Shown here one piece after another: positions 25,870 through 33,111 of a stretch of 64,000 bases of DNA (the stretch's first letter is position 1; every line of letters begins with the position of its first letter). A program made the translations under genes and the position numbers. The notes beneath the pieces were generated by a model that did not search any database, was not told the DNA's origin, and was given only the letters and a program-made list of their open reading frames with translations. The stretch lies in contig JAVJSU010000007.1 of assembly GCA_040219275.1 (NCBI GenBank), positions 520,497 to 584,496 on the forward strand, written 5' to 3'. Source of the stretch: JAVJSU01 sp040219275 (GTDB lineage: Bacteria > Chloroflexota > Anaerolineae > Aggregatilineales > Phototrophicaceae).

Positions 25870-25980
25870 TGATACCTAGTAAGTCCACTTCAAAATTTCG
25901 TAAATTCAAAATAATGTTAAGTGTAATTTTTTTATTTTGGCATATAATAATGGCAGACTATTTAATATAAGTTGTGGTGC

Positions 25981-27903
25981 ATGACTGAAAATAAAGATTC
26001 TCAACTATCAATTAAGACACCAACCATTAACATGAACGAAGAGGTTGATTCACTCAACCAACGTGCATGGTCTCTTAGCGAACGCCATCCAGAGCGGGCT
26101 GTGGAAATTGCCGAAAATGCCGGAGTCATGTCCGCCTCTTTAAAGGTGCCGTATCGCAAAGGTATGGCAGATAGTGGGAAAGCACTTGGCAAATCTTACA
26201 TCACGTTGAAATTATTTGAATCAGCACTCCCGCATTTGTTAGATGCGCTGATGCTTTATCAACGGCTAGAGCTACCGCCGGAACGCACCTATGTCATGTA
26301 TTTAATTGGCACATTGTATCTTTCTGCCGGTGATCTGGAATCTGCCCGGCGCTATTTGCACCCAGCCGCGCCACTTGCACAGTCTATTGAAAATATCGAG
26401 GTGGAGCAGGAAATCCTGATTGCACTTGGGCAACTTTATTGCCGTAGCGGGGATCATACGCAGGCAACCGCTTATTTGAAGCAGGTTATTACACTTGCGG
26501 TCTCTGCACGAACATTAGTTGTGGCAGAAGCCTATGCCTTATTGTGTGAAGTTTCGCTGAAGCTCGATGACACGAAATTGGCTCTGGAATACGGTTCAAA
26601 GAGTATCGACATATATCAACACCTTAATCGTTATGGACCTCAGGTGCGTGTGCTCCGGACACTCGGCATAACTTACCTGCAACGCGGTGAGCATGACCGC
26701 GCGTTAAACCAATTCCAAAAAAGCCTGGAAATTGCCCGTGAGAAAAATGATTTTTCCGGTCAGTTGAGCGCGAAACTGGGCATTACACGCCTTTTATTGG
26801 AAAAAGACCCGCCAACGGATGCGGTTCAGCGGTTGGAGCAGATGTATCGTAATTATACGGACAAACCATCAGAGGAATATTCATCTCAGAGGGTGATACT
26901 CCATCGGCAACTGGCAGAAGGCTATACTAAGCTAAACGATTTTAAACTTGCCGCGACGCACTTTTCCGCCGCAATGAATATTCAAGATGCGATTATTGCT
27001 GAAGAAAAGTCCGTGATGATTGAACGCCTCGGTCGCTTGCATGGCATTGAATTGACCCATAAAGATAGTGAGATGTCCTACCTGCGTCAGCAACAATTTG
27101 GCACCGGTGATGACGGTAAAAGTTCTTTGCAACAATTTGAAAATTTACGCGATCAACTGAATCAAGAAATCTCTGAACGCGAAGCACTGATTAGCGAGTT
27201 GAACGCCTTCGCGCATACGGTTGCACACGACTTGAAAAGTCCGATCAATCTCATTGTTGGATTTGCCGGACTACTCGGTGAACATTTGCCGGAGAGTGCG
27301 CTAAATGACGATGTACAGACATCGCTCAATATGATTAGAAACACCGCTTTCAAGATGAATAGCATTGTTGAGGATTTGATGCTACTCGCCCGCGTACGTG
27401 AGAACGAGCAGGTTACCTTATATCCGCTGAGTATGACAAGCATTATCCACGATGTTGAGCAACGTCTTGCATATGAGATTTCGGCTTCAGATGCCACGCT
27501 TATCAAGCCGGATAAGTGGTTGCGGGCATTAGGGTATGCACCGTGGATTGAAGCAGTATGGGTGAATTACATCAGCAATGCCATCAAATATGGTGGTAAA
27601 CCGCCCGTGATTACGCTGGGTTGTGAGCAAATTTCACCCGTCATGATGCGCTATACAGTTACCGATAATGGTGAGGGAATTTCCAAGAACGATCAGGAGC
27701 GTCTTTTCTCAGAGTTCATTCAGCTTGATCGTGATAAAGTCGCCGGACATGGCATTGGCTTATCGATAGTAAAGCGCATTGTTGAACGTTTAGGCGGTGA
27801 AGTTGGGGTCACGAGTTCCGGGATTGACGGGCAGGGAAGCACATTTTACTTCACCTTACCCGTCGGAGATATAAAGAAACAAATCATGCAGAGTGAAGCA
27901 TAA
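25981..27903 (+). CDS. TPR-containing sensor histidine kinase
   Basis: 640 residues from the ATG at 25981 (a TTG three codons earlier is less likely). The N-terminal ~370 residues are TPR/CHAT-regulator-like helical repeats (SYITLKLFESALPHLLDALMLY, LRTLGITYLQRGEHDRALNQFQKSLEIAREKND). A coiled coil (~375-405, NLRDQLNQEISEREALISELN) leads into the kinase core: H box HTVAHDLKSPINL with H416, N box NYISNAIKYGG, D box DNGEGISK and G box GHGIGLSIVKRIVERLGG. No membrane segment is visible, so it is a cytosolic kinase sensing through protein contacts. The cognate regulator is not adjacent; the orphan receiver at 17869 is the only one in the window. Confidence 0.92.
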   Translation: MTENKDSQLSIKTPTINMNEEVDSLNQRAWSLSERHPERAVEIAENAGVMSASLKVPYRKGMADSGKALGKSYITLKLFESALPHLLDALMLYQRLELPPERTYVMYLIGTLYLSAGDLESARRYLHPAAPLAQSIENIEVEQEILIALGQLYCRSGDHTQATAYLKQVITLAVSARTLVVAEAYALLCEVSLKLDDTKLALEYGSKSIDIYQHLNRYGPQVRVLRTLGITYLQRGEHDRALNQFQKSLEIAREKNDFSGQLSAKLGITRLLLEKDPPTDAVQRLEQMYRNYTDKPSEEYSSQRVILHRQLAEGYTKLNDFKLAATHFSAAMNIQDAIIAEEKSVMIERLGRLHGIELTHKDSEMSYLRQQQFGTGDDGKSSLQQFENLRDQLNQEISEREALISELNAFAHTVAHDLKSPINLIVGFAGLLGEHLPESALNDDVQTSLNMIRNTAFKMNSIVEDLMLLARVRENEQVTLYPLSMTSIIHDVEQRLAYEISASDATLIKPDKWLRALGYAPWIEAVWVNYISNAIKYGGKPPVITLGCEQISPVMMRYTVTDNGEGISKNDQERLFSEFIQLDRDKVAGHGIGLSIVKRIVERLGGEVGVTSSGIDGQGSTFYFTLPVGDIKKQIMQSEA

Positions 27904-27922
27904 TCGCACTCTGCATAATCGC

Positions 27923-29293
27923 TTAACCGTCCGTGTTGATTGCCGCAGGATCAGGAGTCGGGCTGGCGGTTAGGGCGATTTGCGTGCCAATTGCTTCCAT
28001 ATCCGTATATTCCTCTGATATAGAAACATTGTTGCCCAACCCACGCACCACAGAAACCCATGTACGCCCCGGTTGCATCAACATCGGGCTATTATCGCCA
28101 TAGATCAGTTGGATAGCCGTCCCCGGTTCGTTATTTTGTCTGCGCCAGAAGCCTTGATAGAATACGCCATCACGGATGAGATAAGCCCGTCCCTGACCAA
28201 TCTCGCCATCCTCACCACGCAGAACAATATCCAATGATTGGTAATTGGAATCCGGCGGAAAAAGATCAGGGCGATCACGATGTTCAACTTCTAGAACGAC
28301 CAGATTATCTGCGAAAAGCTGAGAGCCATCTGCCGCATCAAGGTGAGGTACGCTATCTGTCCAGCGGAAATATTGCTCGCTCTGTGGATCATATTGCCAG
28401 CGTGCGTCTGCCTGACCGAACCAATCAACATACACATCATTTGCGGGTAGACCATTGGGTGGAACGGTCTCACTGAAAGCGAAGCCACGTCCGGGGAAGC
28501 CCACATTTACATTGCGCGTCGTCGCCAACTCATAGAGCACATTGGGATCAAGGAACATGGTGTGTTCCAGCGGTACGCCTGCATCTAAGAGAGATTGCTC
28601 TCTACAGAAGCCCGCATTATCACAATTGTCGCCTTTTAAAGGAGAGAAAGCACGGAACACAAAATCCGAGTTCAGGATAATTTGCTGAATCGGTTCACTC
28701 GTGCCGGAATATGCCAGAATTGCGTTGTACATCGTCAATAATTCGATGTCCATCAAACGCGCACTCCGTACCGGTCCCACACTGTCAGGAATCACCGAGC
28801 GGAAAAATGCCGCAAAACGGGTTACGCCCCCTTCGGCTTCCATCTCGAACACCACATCCGCGCTGTTTACGCCGGTCTGTGGGCGGACGATTGGCGGATA
28901 GTTCGAGATTTTGATAATCATCGTGCGCCGATTTTGTGCCGCTTCGTCCGGGTAGGGTAAGCCGGTGAGCGGGTTCACGCCTTCTGGATAGATGAACGGT
29001 CCATTGGGTGTGGGTGTGGGCGATGGTGTATTCGACGGCGTAAATGTTGCCGTCGGTGTAAACGTGCTGGTTGCTGTTGCTGTTGGTGTGGCGGTAGCGG
29101 TGTTGGTTGCCGTCGCTGTCGGGGTTACGGTGAAGGTGCTCGTTGGACCGACGGGCGTGTTGGTGATGAATTGAAATGGTGTGGGTTGTGGGGTATTGGT
29201 GACGAAAATCTGCCCGTCAACTGCCGCTGGCATCAGCCCGGCGACCACGACGCAAATCATAAGTGAAATAACAATGCCTGCAATTCGACGCAT
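27923..29293 (-). CDS. DUF3048 (YerB-like) secreted protein with Thr/Pro linker
   Basis: 456 residues. A signal peptide (1-~27, ending AAVDGQ) is followed by a Thr/Pro linker (~35-95, TPTATATNTATATP...) and then the DUF3048 domain (~100-430). This is recognised from NPLTGLPYPDEAAQNRRTMIIKISNYPPIVRPQTGVNSADVVFEMEAEGGVTRFAAFF and VGPVRSARLMDIELLTMYNAILAYSGTSEP. YerB-type proteins are lipoproteins or secreted proteins of unknown biochemical role. The linker resembles the kelch stalk at 8085-9000. The gene converges with the histidine kinase, with 19 bp between the stops. Confidence 0.88.
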   Translation of the reverse strand: MRRIAGIVISLMICVVVAGLMPAAVDGQIFVTNTPQPTPFQFITNTPVGPTSTFTVTPTATATNTATATPTATATSTFTPTATFTPSNTPSPTPTPNGPFIYPEGVNPLTGLPYPDEAAQNRRTMIIKISNYPPIVRPQTGVNSADVVFEMEAEGGVTRFAAFFRSVIPDSVGPVRSARLMDIELLTMYNAILAYSGTSEPIQQIILNSDFVFRAFSPLKGDNCDNAGFCREQSLLDAGVPLEHTMFLDPNVLYELATTRNVNVGFPGRGFAFSETVPPNGLPANDVYVDWFGQADARWQYDPQSEQYFRWTDSVPHLDAADGSQLFADNLVVLEVEHRDRPDLFPPDSNYQSLDIVLRGEDGEIGQGRAYLIRDGVFYQGFWRRQNNEPGTAIQLIYGDNSPMLMQPGRTWVSVVRGLGNNVSISEEYTDMEAIGTQIALTASPTPDPAAINTDG

Positions 29294-29547
29294 AGGTTCC
29301 TCGTTTATTTGTCTCCTGTTTCAGACAGCGAGACAGTATACGTCCGTTACGGCAGGTTGCAAAGGGGGCATTCCTCCCACGCAGGGCAAGCGTCGGGTTA
29401 ATTATTTACCCGACCGTGTGAATTTCGATTTAGCGCAATAGTTTGTTGTTCCATATGCGCCGTGAAAAAAATTTGAATGTAAGCTCTACTCGCGTAGATG
29501 CGTCTGAGTCTATGGTACACTCAACACGATCACTTTGGAGAGCATTT

Positions 29548-30444
29548 ATGACGAATCAGCGTATCTTAATTTCGCTCGCACATCCCGACGATGAAAGTTT
29601 TGGCTTGGGCGGGTTGATCGCTAAATATGTGAAATCTGGCGCGCAGGTGGATTATCTCTGTGCGACCAATGGCGATGTCGGGACAATTGATCCTGAATTG
29701 CTGGAAGGCTATGACTCGCCCGCCGCATTGCGATTAGCAGAGCTAGACTGTGCATCTGAAATTCTCGGATTTACGAACGTGGTCAAGTTCGGTTACAAAG
29801 ACAGTGGCATGATGGGCACGGCAGATAACGAAGACCCGACCTGTTTATGGTCTGTGCATACCCATACGCCAGAAGTTGTGGTTCGGCGCGTGGTGGAAAC
29901 GATCCGTGAACTGAAGCCACAGGTCATCATTACGTTTAACAAATACGGCGGTTATGGGCATCCCGATCATATTGCGATCCAACGGGCGACAACCGAAGCC
30001 TTCAAGCTAGCGGGTGATGCGAGTTATGTCACCGAAGGCTTAGACCCCTATCAACCTCAAAAATTATATTACAATAATATTCCCCGCTGGATGATTCAAT
30101 TCCGTATCTGGACATTACGCGTTCAGGGCAAAGACCCGCGTGCAGTCGGGCGCAATAACGACATCGACATCGTGAAAATTCTCGATAATATCGAACCAGC
30201 GCATGTTCGCATTGATGTGCGCGATCATATGGATGATTGGGCGCGGGCGAGTGCCTGCCATAAAAGTCAGGGTGGCGGTTTGGCGACGACCAGCCTATGG
30301 GTCAAATTGATCCGTACTTTTCTTGGCGTGAAGCAAGGGTTTACCCGCATTTCGCCTGCCCCCGCACAAAATCGCATTGACGAAAATGACCTGTTTGACA
30401 ATGTGACGCTAGACGATCCCGTTAGCGCACATGTACGGGCATAA
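29548..30444 (+). CDS. PIG-L family deacetylase
   Basis: 298 residues from the ATG at 29548, chosen because GGAGAG precedes it and the family start (ILISLAHPDDE) follows within 12 residues; the open frame extends 35 codons upstream. PIG-L/LmbE enzymes are zinc-dependent N-deacetylases of GlcNAc-type substrates such as GlcNAc-PI, mycothiol or bacillithiol precursors. Zinc ligands are visible in AHPDDE (~residues 10-15) and GHPDH (~135). An insert ~170-250 and a basic region near ~215 separate it from the mycothiol enzymes. The acceptor substrate is not deducible. A small TPR gene follows immediately. Confidence 0.88.
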   Translation: MTNQRILISLAHPDDESFGLGGLIAKYVKSGAQVDYLCATNGDVGTIDPELLEGYDSPAALRLAELDCASEILGFTNVVKFGYKDSGMMGTADNEDPTCLWSVHTHTPEVVVRRVVETIRELKPQVIITFNKYGGYGHPDHIAIQRATTEAFKLAGDASYVTEGLDPYQPQKLYYNNIPRWMIQFRIWTLRVQGKDPRAVGRNNDIDIVKILDNIEPAHVRIDVRDHMDDWARASACHKSQGGGLATTSLWVKLIRTFLGVKQGFTRISPAPAQNRIDENDLFDNVTLDDPVSAHVRA

Positions 30445-30451
30445 CTCTCCA

Positions 30452-30826
30452 ATGAGCGAACACGCGACACACATTGATCGTCTTTTAGACGCGATTGAAC
30501 TCATGAAGCTGGATAGACGTGATGAAGCGCGTGTTATTCTTCGTGAATTAATTCATGAAAATAACGACTCCGAAGATGTGTGGTTATGGATGAGTGTCGC
30601 GGTTGATTCGCTCGATCAAAGCTCGATTTGCCTTGATAATGTGTTACGCATCAACCCCAATAACAGCTATGCGGCGGGGGCGTTATTCCGGTTACGCGAG
30701 ACCGATATGCTCATGCAAAAGCGACGTTCACGGTTAAGAATGTGGCGTGATCTGACGTTGGGAAGTTTGTGGATGATGTTCCTGATTTTGCTGTTTGCGG
30801 TACTGCTGACCTATCCACCGCTCTAA
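30452..30826 (+). CDS. Small TPR protein with C-terminal membrane anchor
   Basis: 124 residues from ATG 30452; ATG 30431, which overlaps the PIG-L gene by 14 bp, would add seven residues, and neither has a strong ribosome-binding site. Residues ~5-75 form two TPR-like helical pairs (AIELMKLDRRDEARVILRELIHENND...VWLWMSVAVDSLDQSSICLDNVLRINPNN). The C terminus holds one membrane helix (LTLGSLWMMFLILLFAVLLTY). The protein is likely anchored with the TPR on the cytosolic side. It is probably cotranscribed with the deacetylase. Its stop lies only 2 bp from that of the convergent lipoprotein gene. Confidence 0.68.
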   Translation: MSEHATHIDRLLDAIELMKLDRRDEARVILRELIHENNDSEDVWLWMSVAVDSLDQSSICLDNVLRINPNNSYAAGALFRLRETDMLMQKRRSRLRMWRDLTLGSLWMMFLILLFAVLLTYPPL

Positions 30827-30828
30827 GG

Positions 30829-31662
30829 TCATGGGCTGAGTGGCGCGTAATAAGTGCTCATGATCGCTTGCCCTGCCGGACTTTGCATCCATGCGATGAA
30901 CTGGCGATAAATCCCCTGCGGTTCACTCATGCCGACGACAAATATGGATGAGCGGAGCGGGTATAGATTTGCTATCGTCGTTTCGATTGTTGGGATTGTG
31001 CCTGCTAGCGCAAAAACATGCACCAGATTGCTCTGATCGGTGGCGTTGAGAAATCCCATAGAGACATAGCCAATTGCGCCGGGTGTGCGGATGATGCTGT
31101 CGATCATGCTTTGCGTGGAGGCGGCGATACGTGCACTGGCAATGGTCGTGCTATTTCCCATTAACAAGCGTTCAAATTCATAGCGGGTGGCGGAACCTTC
31201 TTCACGGCTGAAGACGGTGATGTTTTGTGCATCTCCGCCGAGGGTTTCCCACGACGTAATTCTTCCCTGATAAATTTCACGCAATTGATCGAGGGTGAGG
31301 TTGTCTAATTGCATGTCTGGATGCGCGATAATGGTGATGGCATCCTGTCCAATCGGGGCTGTCCAGAGAGGACTATTTGCGGGGAGGTGATTGGTGATGA
31401 AATACGGGGCTTCTCCACGTTCAACCTGACCGAGGATGGTCAGATAATTTCCGTTCCGGCTATCAATTGAGGATGTAAAGCCGGATTCGTTAAAGGCGGC
31501 GGCGAGGCTGTTGGTGAGGGGGCGTGTGGCGGTGGTCGTATAGAGGCGCAAGGCTTCTACCGTCGTTGCCGGTGGACTGGCGGGGGTGATTGTGCCGGTG
31601 CAACTCACAAGTGTGGATGTTGTGAGCGCGAGGATGGCGAGGGTTCGTTTGGCTCGTCGCAT
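30829..31662 (-). CDS. PstS-like periplasmic substrate-binding lipoprotein
   Basis: 277 residues. The N terminus is a lipoprotein signal with the lipobox LVSC at ~residues 18-21. The rest has the PBP-like (phosphate-binding superfamily) pattern: ATRPLTNSLAAAFNESGF, YFITNHLPANSPLW, GQDAITIIAHPDMQLDNLTLDQLREIYQGRITSWETLGG, SREEGSATRYEFERLLMG, TPGAIGYVSMGFL, YPLRSSIFVVGMS. This matches PstS-like receptors of ABC importers. No permease or ATPase of a Pst system is nearby, so the ligand (phosphate or another anion) is uncertain. It is the second gene of a unit with tgt (7 bp between them). Confidence 0.82.
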   Translation of the reverse strand: MRRAKRTLAILALTTSTLVSCTGTITPASPPATTVEALRLYTTTATRPLTNSLAAAFNESGFTSSIDSRNGNYLTILGQVERGEAPYFITNHLPANSPLWTAPIGQDAITIIAHPDMQLDNLTLDQLREIYQGRITSWETLGGDAQNITVFSREEGSATRYEFERLLMGNSTTIASARIAASTQSMIDSIIRTPGAIGYVSMGFLNATDQSNLVHVFALAGTIPTIETTIANLYPLRSSIFVVGMSEPQGIYRQFIAWMQSPAGQAIMSTYYAPLSP

Positions 31663-31669
31663 GGTGTTG

Positions 31670-32779
31670 TTAGAGTCTCTGTAGATAGCGGTTCAAAAAG
31701 GAATCAGCATAATCTTTGAAGTTGCCGTCGAAGATCGCCTGACGCATATTTTCCATATGCCGGATCAAAAAGCGGATGTTATGCACCGAAAGGAGTTGGT
31801 GCGCGAGGAGTTCTTTCGCGTGGACGAGATGCCGCAAATAAGCGCGACTGAATGTTTTGCAGGTATAGCAATCGCACGTTACGTCCAGAGGTTGGTCATC
31901 GCGGGCGTGTTCACGGTTACGCATGTTGATGCGTCCGTAGGGGGTTAATGCTGAACCGTGGCGGGCGACACGGGTCGGGGCAACACAATCGAAGATGTCG
32001 ATGCCGCGCATGACTGCTTCGGGGAGGTCATCGGGGTCGCCGACACCCATCAGATAACGGGGCTTATTTTGTGGCAATGCGGGGAGGGTATGGTCAAGCG
32101 TGGCGTACATTTCTGGCTTGGTTTCACCGACGGCTAATCCGCCGATAGCATAACCGGGGAAATCCAGCGTTTGCAAAAATGTGGCTGATTCTTCGCGTAG
32201 ATCAGGGAAGATGCCGCCCTGTACAATCCCGAAGAGCGCCTGCACGCTATCATCGGAATGGGCTTCGCGGCAACGTTGCGCCCACGCATGGGTACGACGT
32301 ACCGCGTTTTCTACTACAGCGCGGTCTGTTGGCGGCGGGCATTGGTCAAAACACATGATAATATCCGCGCCGAGATTTTCTTGAATTTGCATGGAGACTT
32401 CTGGCGTAAAGCGCAACTGTCTGCCATCGATGTGGCTTTTGAATGTAACCCCATCTTCATCGATCTTGTTGATCTTTGTCAGGCTGAAAACCTGAAAGCC
32501 ACCGGAATCGGTAAGAATCGGACGATCCCATGCCATGAAGCGGTGTAAGCCACCCATATCACGGATGAGTTCATCACCGGGGCGCAAGTGCAAATGATAG
32601 GTGTTGGAGAGGATGAGACTCGCATTAAGTTCGACTAAATCACGAGGGGGGACGGCTTTTACACTGGCAACCGTGCCAACCGGCGCAAATACAGGCGTTG
32701 GAATATCGCCATGCGGTGTGTGGAAAACACCCGCACGGGCGTTACCATCTGTTGCGAGGAGTTCGAACTCAAACGTCAT
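31670..32779 (-). CDS. tgt: tRNA-guanine transglycosylase
   Basis: 369 residues, full length. The enzyme exchanges guanine-34 in GUN-anticodon tRNAs for preQ1 in the bacterial pathway. The catalytic and substrate segments are present: SNTYHLHLRPG, ILTDSGGFQVFSLTKI, FDQCPPP, GGLAVGE, YLMGVGDPDDLPEAVMRGIDIFDCVAPTR and the zinc site CDCYTCKTFSRAYLRHL (~residues 300-316) with a downstream His. QueG of the same pathway is at 6355-7497. An extended -10 promoter lies just upstream (32812-32820). Confidence 0.96.
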   Translation of the reverse strand: MTFEFELLATDGNARAGVFHTPHGDIPTPVFAPVGTVASVKAVPPRDLVELNASLILSNTYHLHLRPGDELIRDMGGLHRFMAWDRPILTDSGGFQVFSLTKINKIDEDGVTFKSHIDGRQLRFTPEVSMQIQENLGADIIMCFDQCPPPTDRAVVENAVRRTHAWAQRCREAHSDDSVQALFGIVQGGIFPDLREESATFLQTLDFPGYAIGGLAVGETKPEMYATLDHTLPALPQNKPRYLMGVGDPDDLPEAVMRGIDIFDCVAPTRVARHGSALTPYGRINMRNREHARDDQPLDVTCDCYTCKTFSRAYLRHLVHAKELLAHQLLSVHNIRFLIRHMENMRQAIFDGNFKDYADSFLNRYLQRL

Positions 32780-32811
32780 GCGAAATAGTCCTGCGTAAAA
32801 TAGGTCGCGCC

Positions 32812-32820
32812 ATTATAGCA
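32812..32820 (-). promoter_or_regulatory. Extended -10 promoter of tgt
   Basis: On the minus strand the sequence reads TGCTATAAT, 33 bp before the tgt ATG. The upstream -35 region is weak. The motif is identical to the one in front of the DinB gene. Confidence 0.55.
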
Positions 32821-33096
32821 TATCGTTAATGGCTTCATTATGCTTAATTGTCTTTTGATAGTTGGGCGACTGAACCACAGGATATTAATCGCGCAAATGC
32901 CACATTACAGAAGTGATTTCGAGAACCAAAATGAGCGTGAGAATGTGTTGCGTGCTGTTTTCACTTTTGCGCTTCTACTCGATCTAAATTGTGCATAGTT
33001 AGTTGTCATTTCTGAGACAATAGTAACGGGTTAAGACCGCGTGAATCTTGCCAATCCTTCTGGCGAGTTTTCTTTATAGCGGGGAGATACCTTCAA
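32821..33096. other. Intergenic region between tgt and the MurF-Alr gene
   Basis: About 275 bp without a plausible gene. Apart from the two promoters at its edges (32812-32820 and 33097-33105) no hairpin with a T-run, tRNA or clear repeat is visible. Confidence 0.5.
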
Positions 33097-33105
33097 TGCT
33101 ATACT
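33097..33105 (+). promoter_or_regulatory. Extended -10 promoter close to the MurF-Alr start codon
   Basis: TGCTATACT ends only 6 nt before the ATG at 33112. Transcription from it would start at or within a base or two of the ATG, giving a leaderless mRNA. The purine-rich GGGGAGA at 33081-33087 is too far upstream to serve as the ribosome-binding site. Confidence 0.5.
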
Positions 33106-33111
33106 CATTTC

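Noticed and set aside
28992..29174. Plus-strand Val/Gly frame opposite the DUF3048 linker
   Set aside because: Again a mirror of Thr/Pro codons, not a gene.
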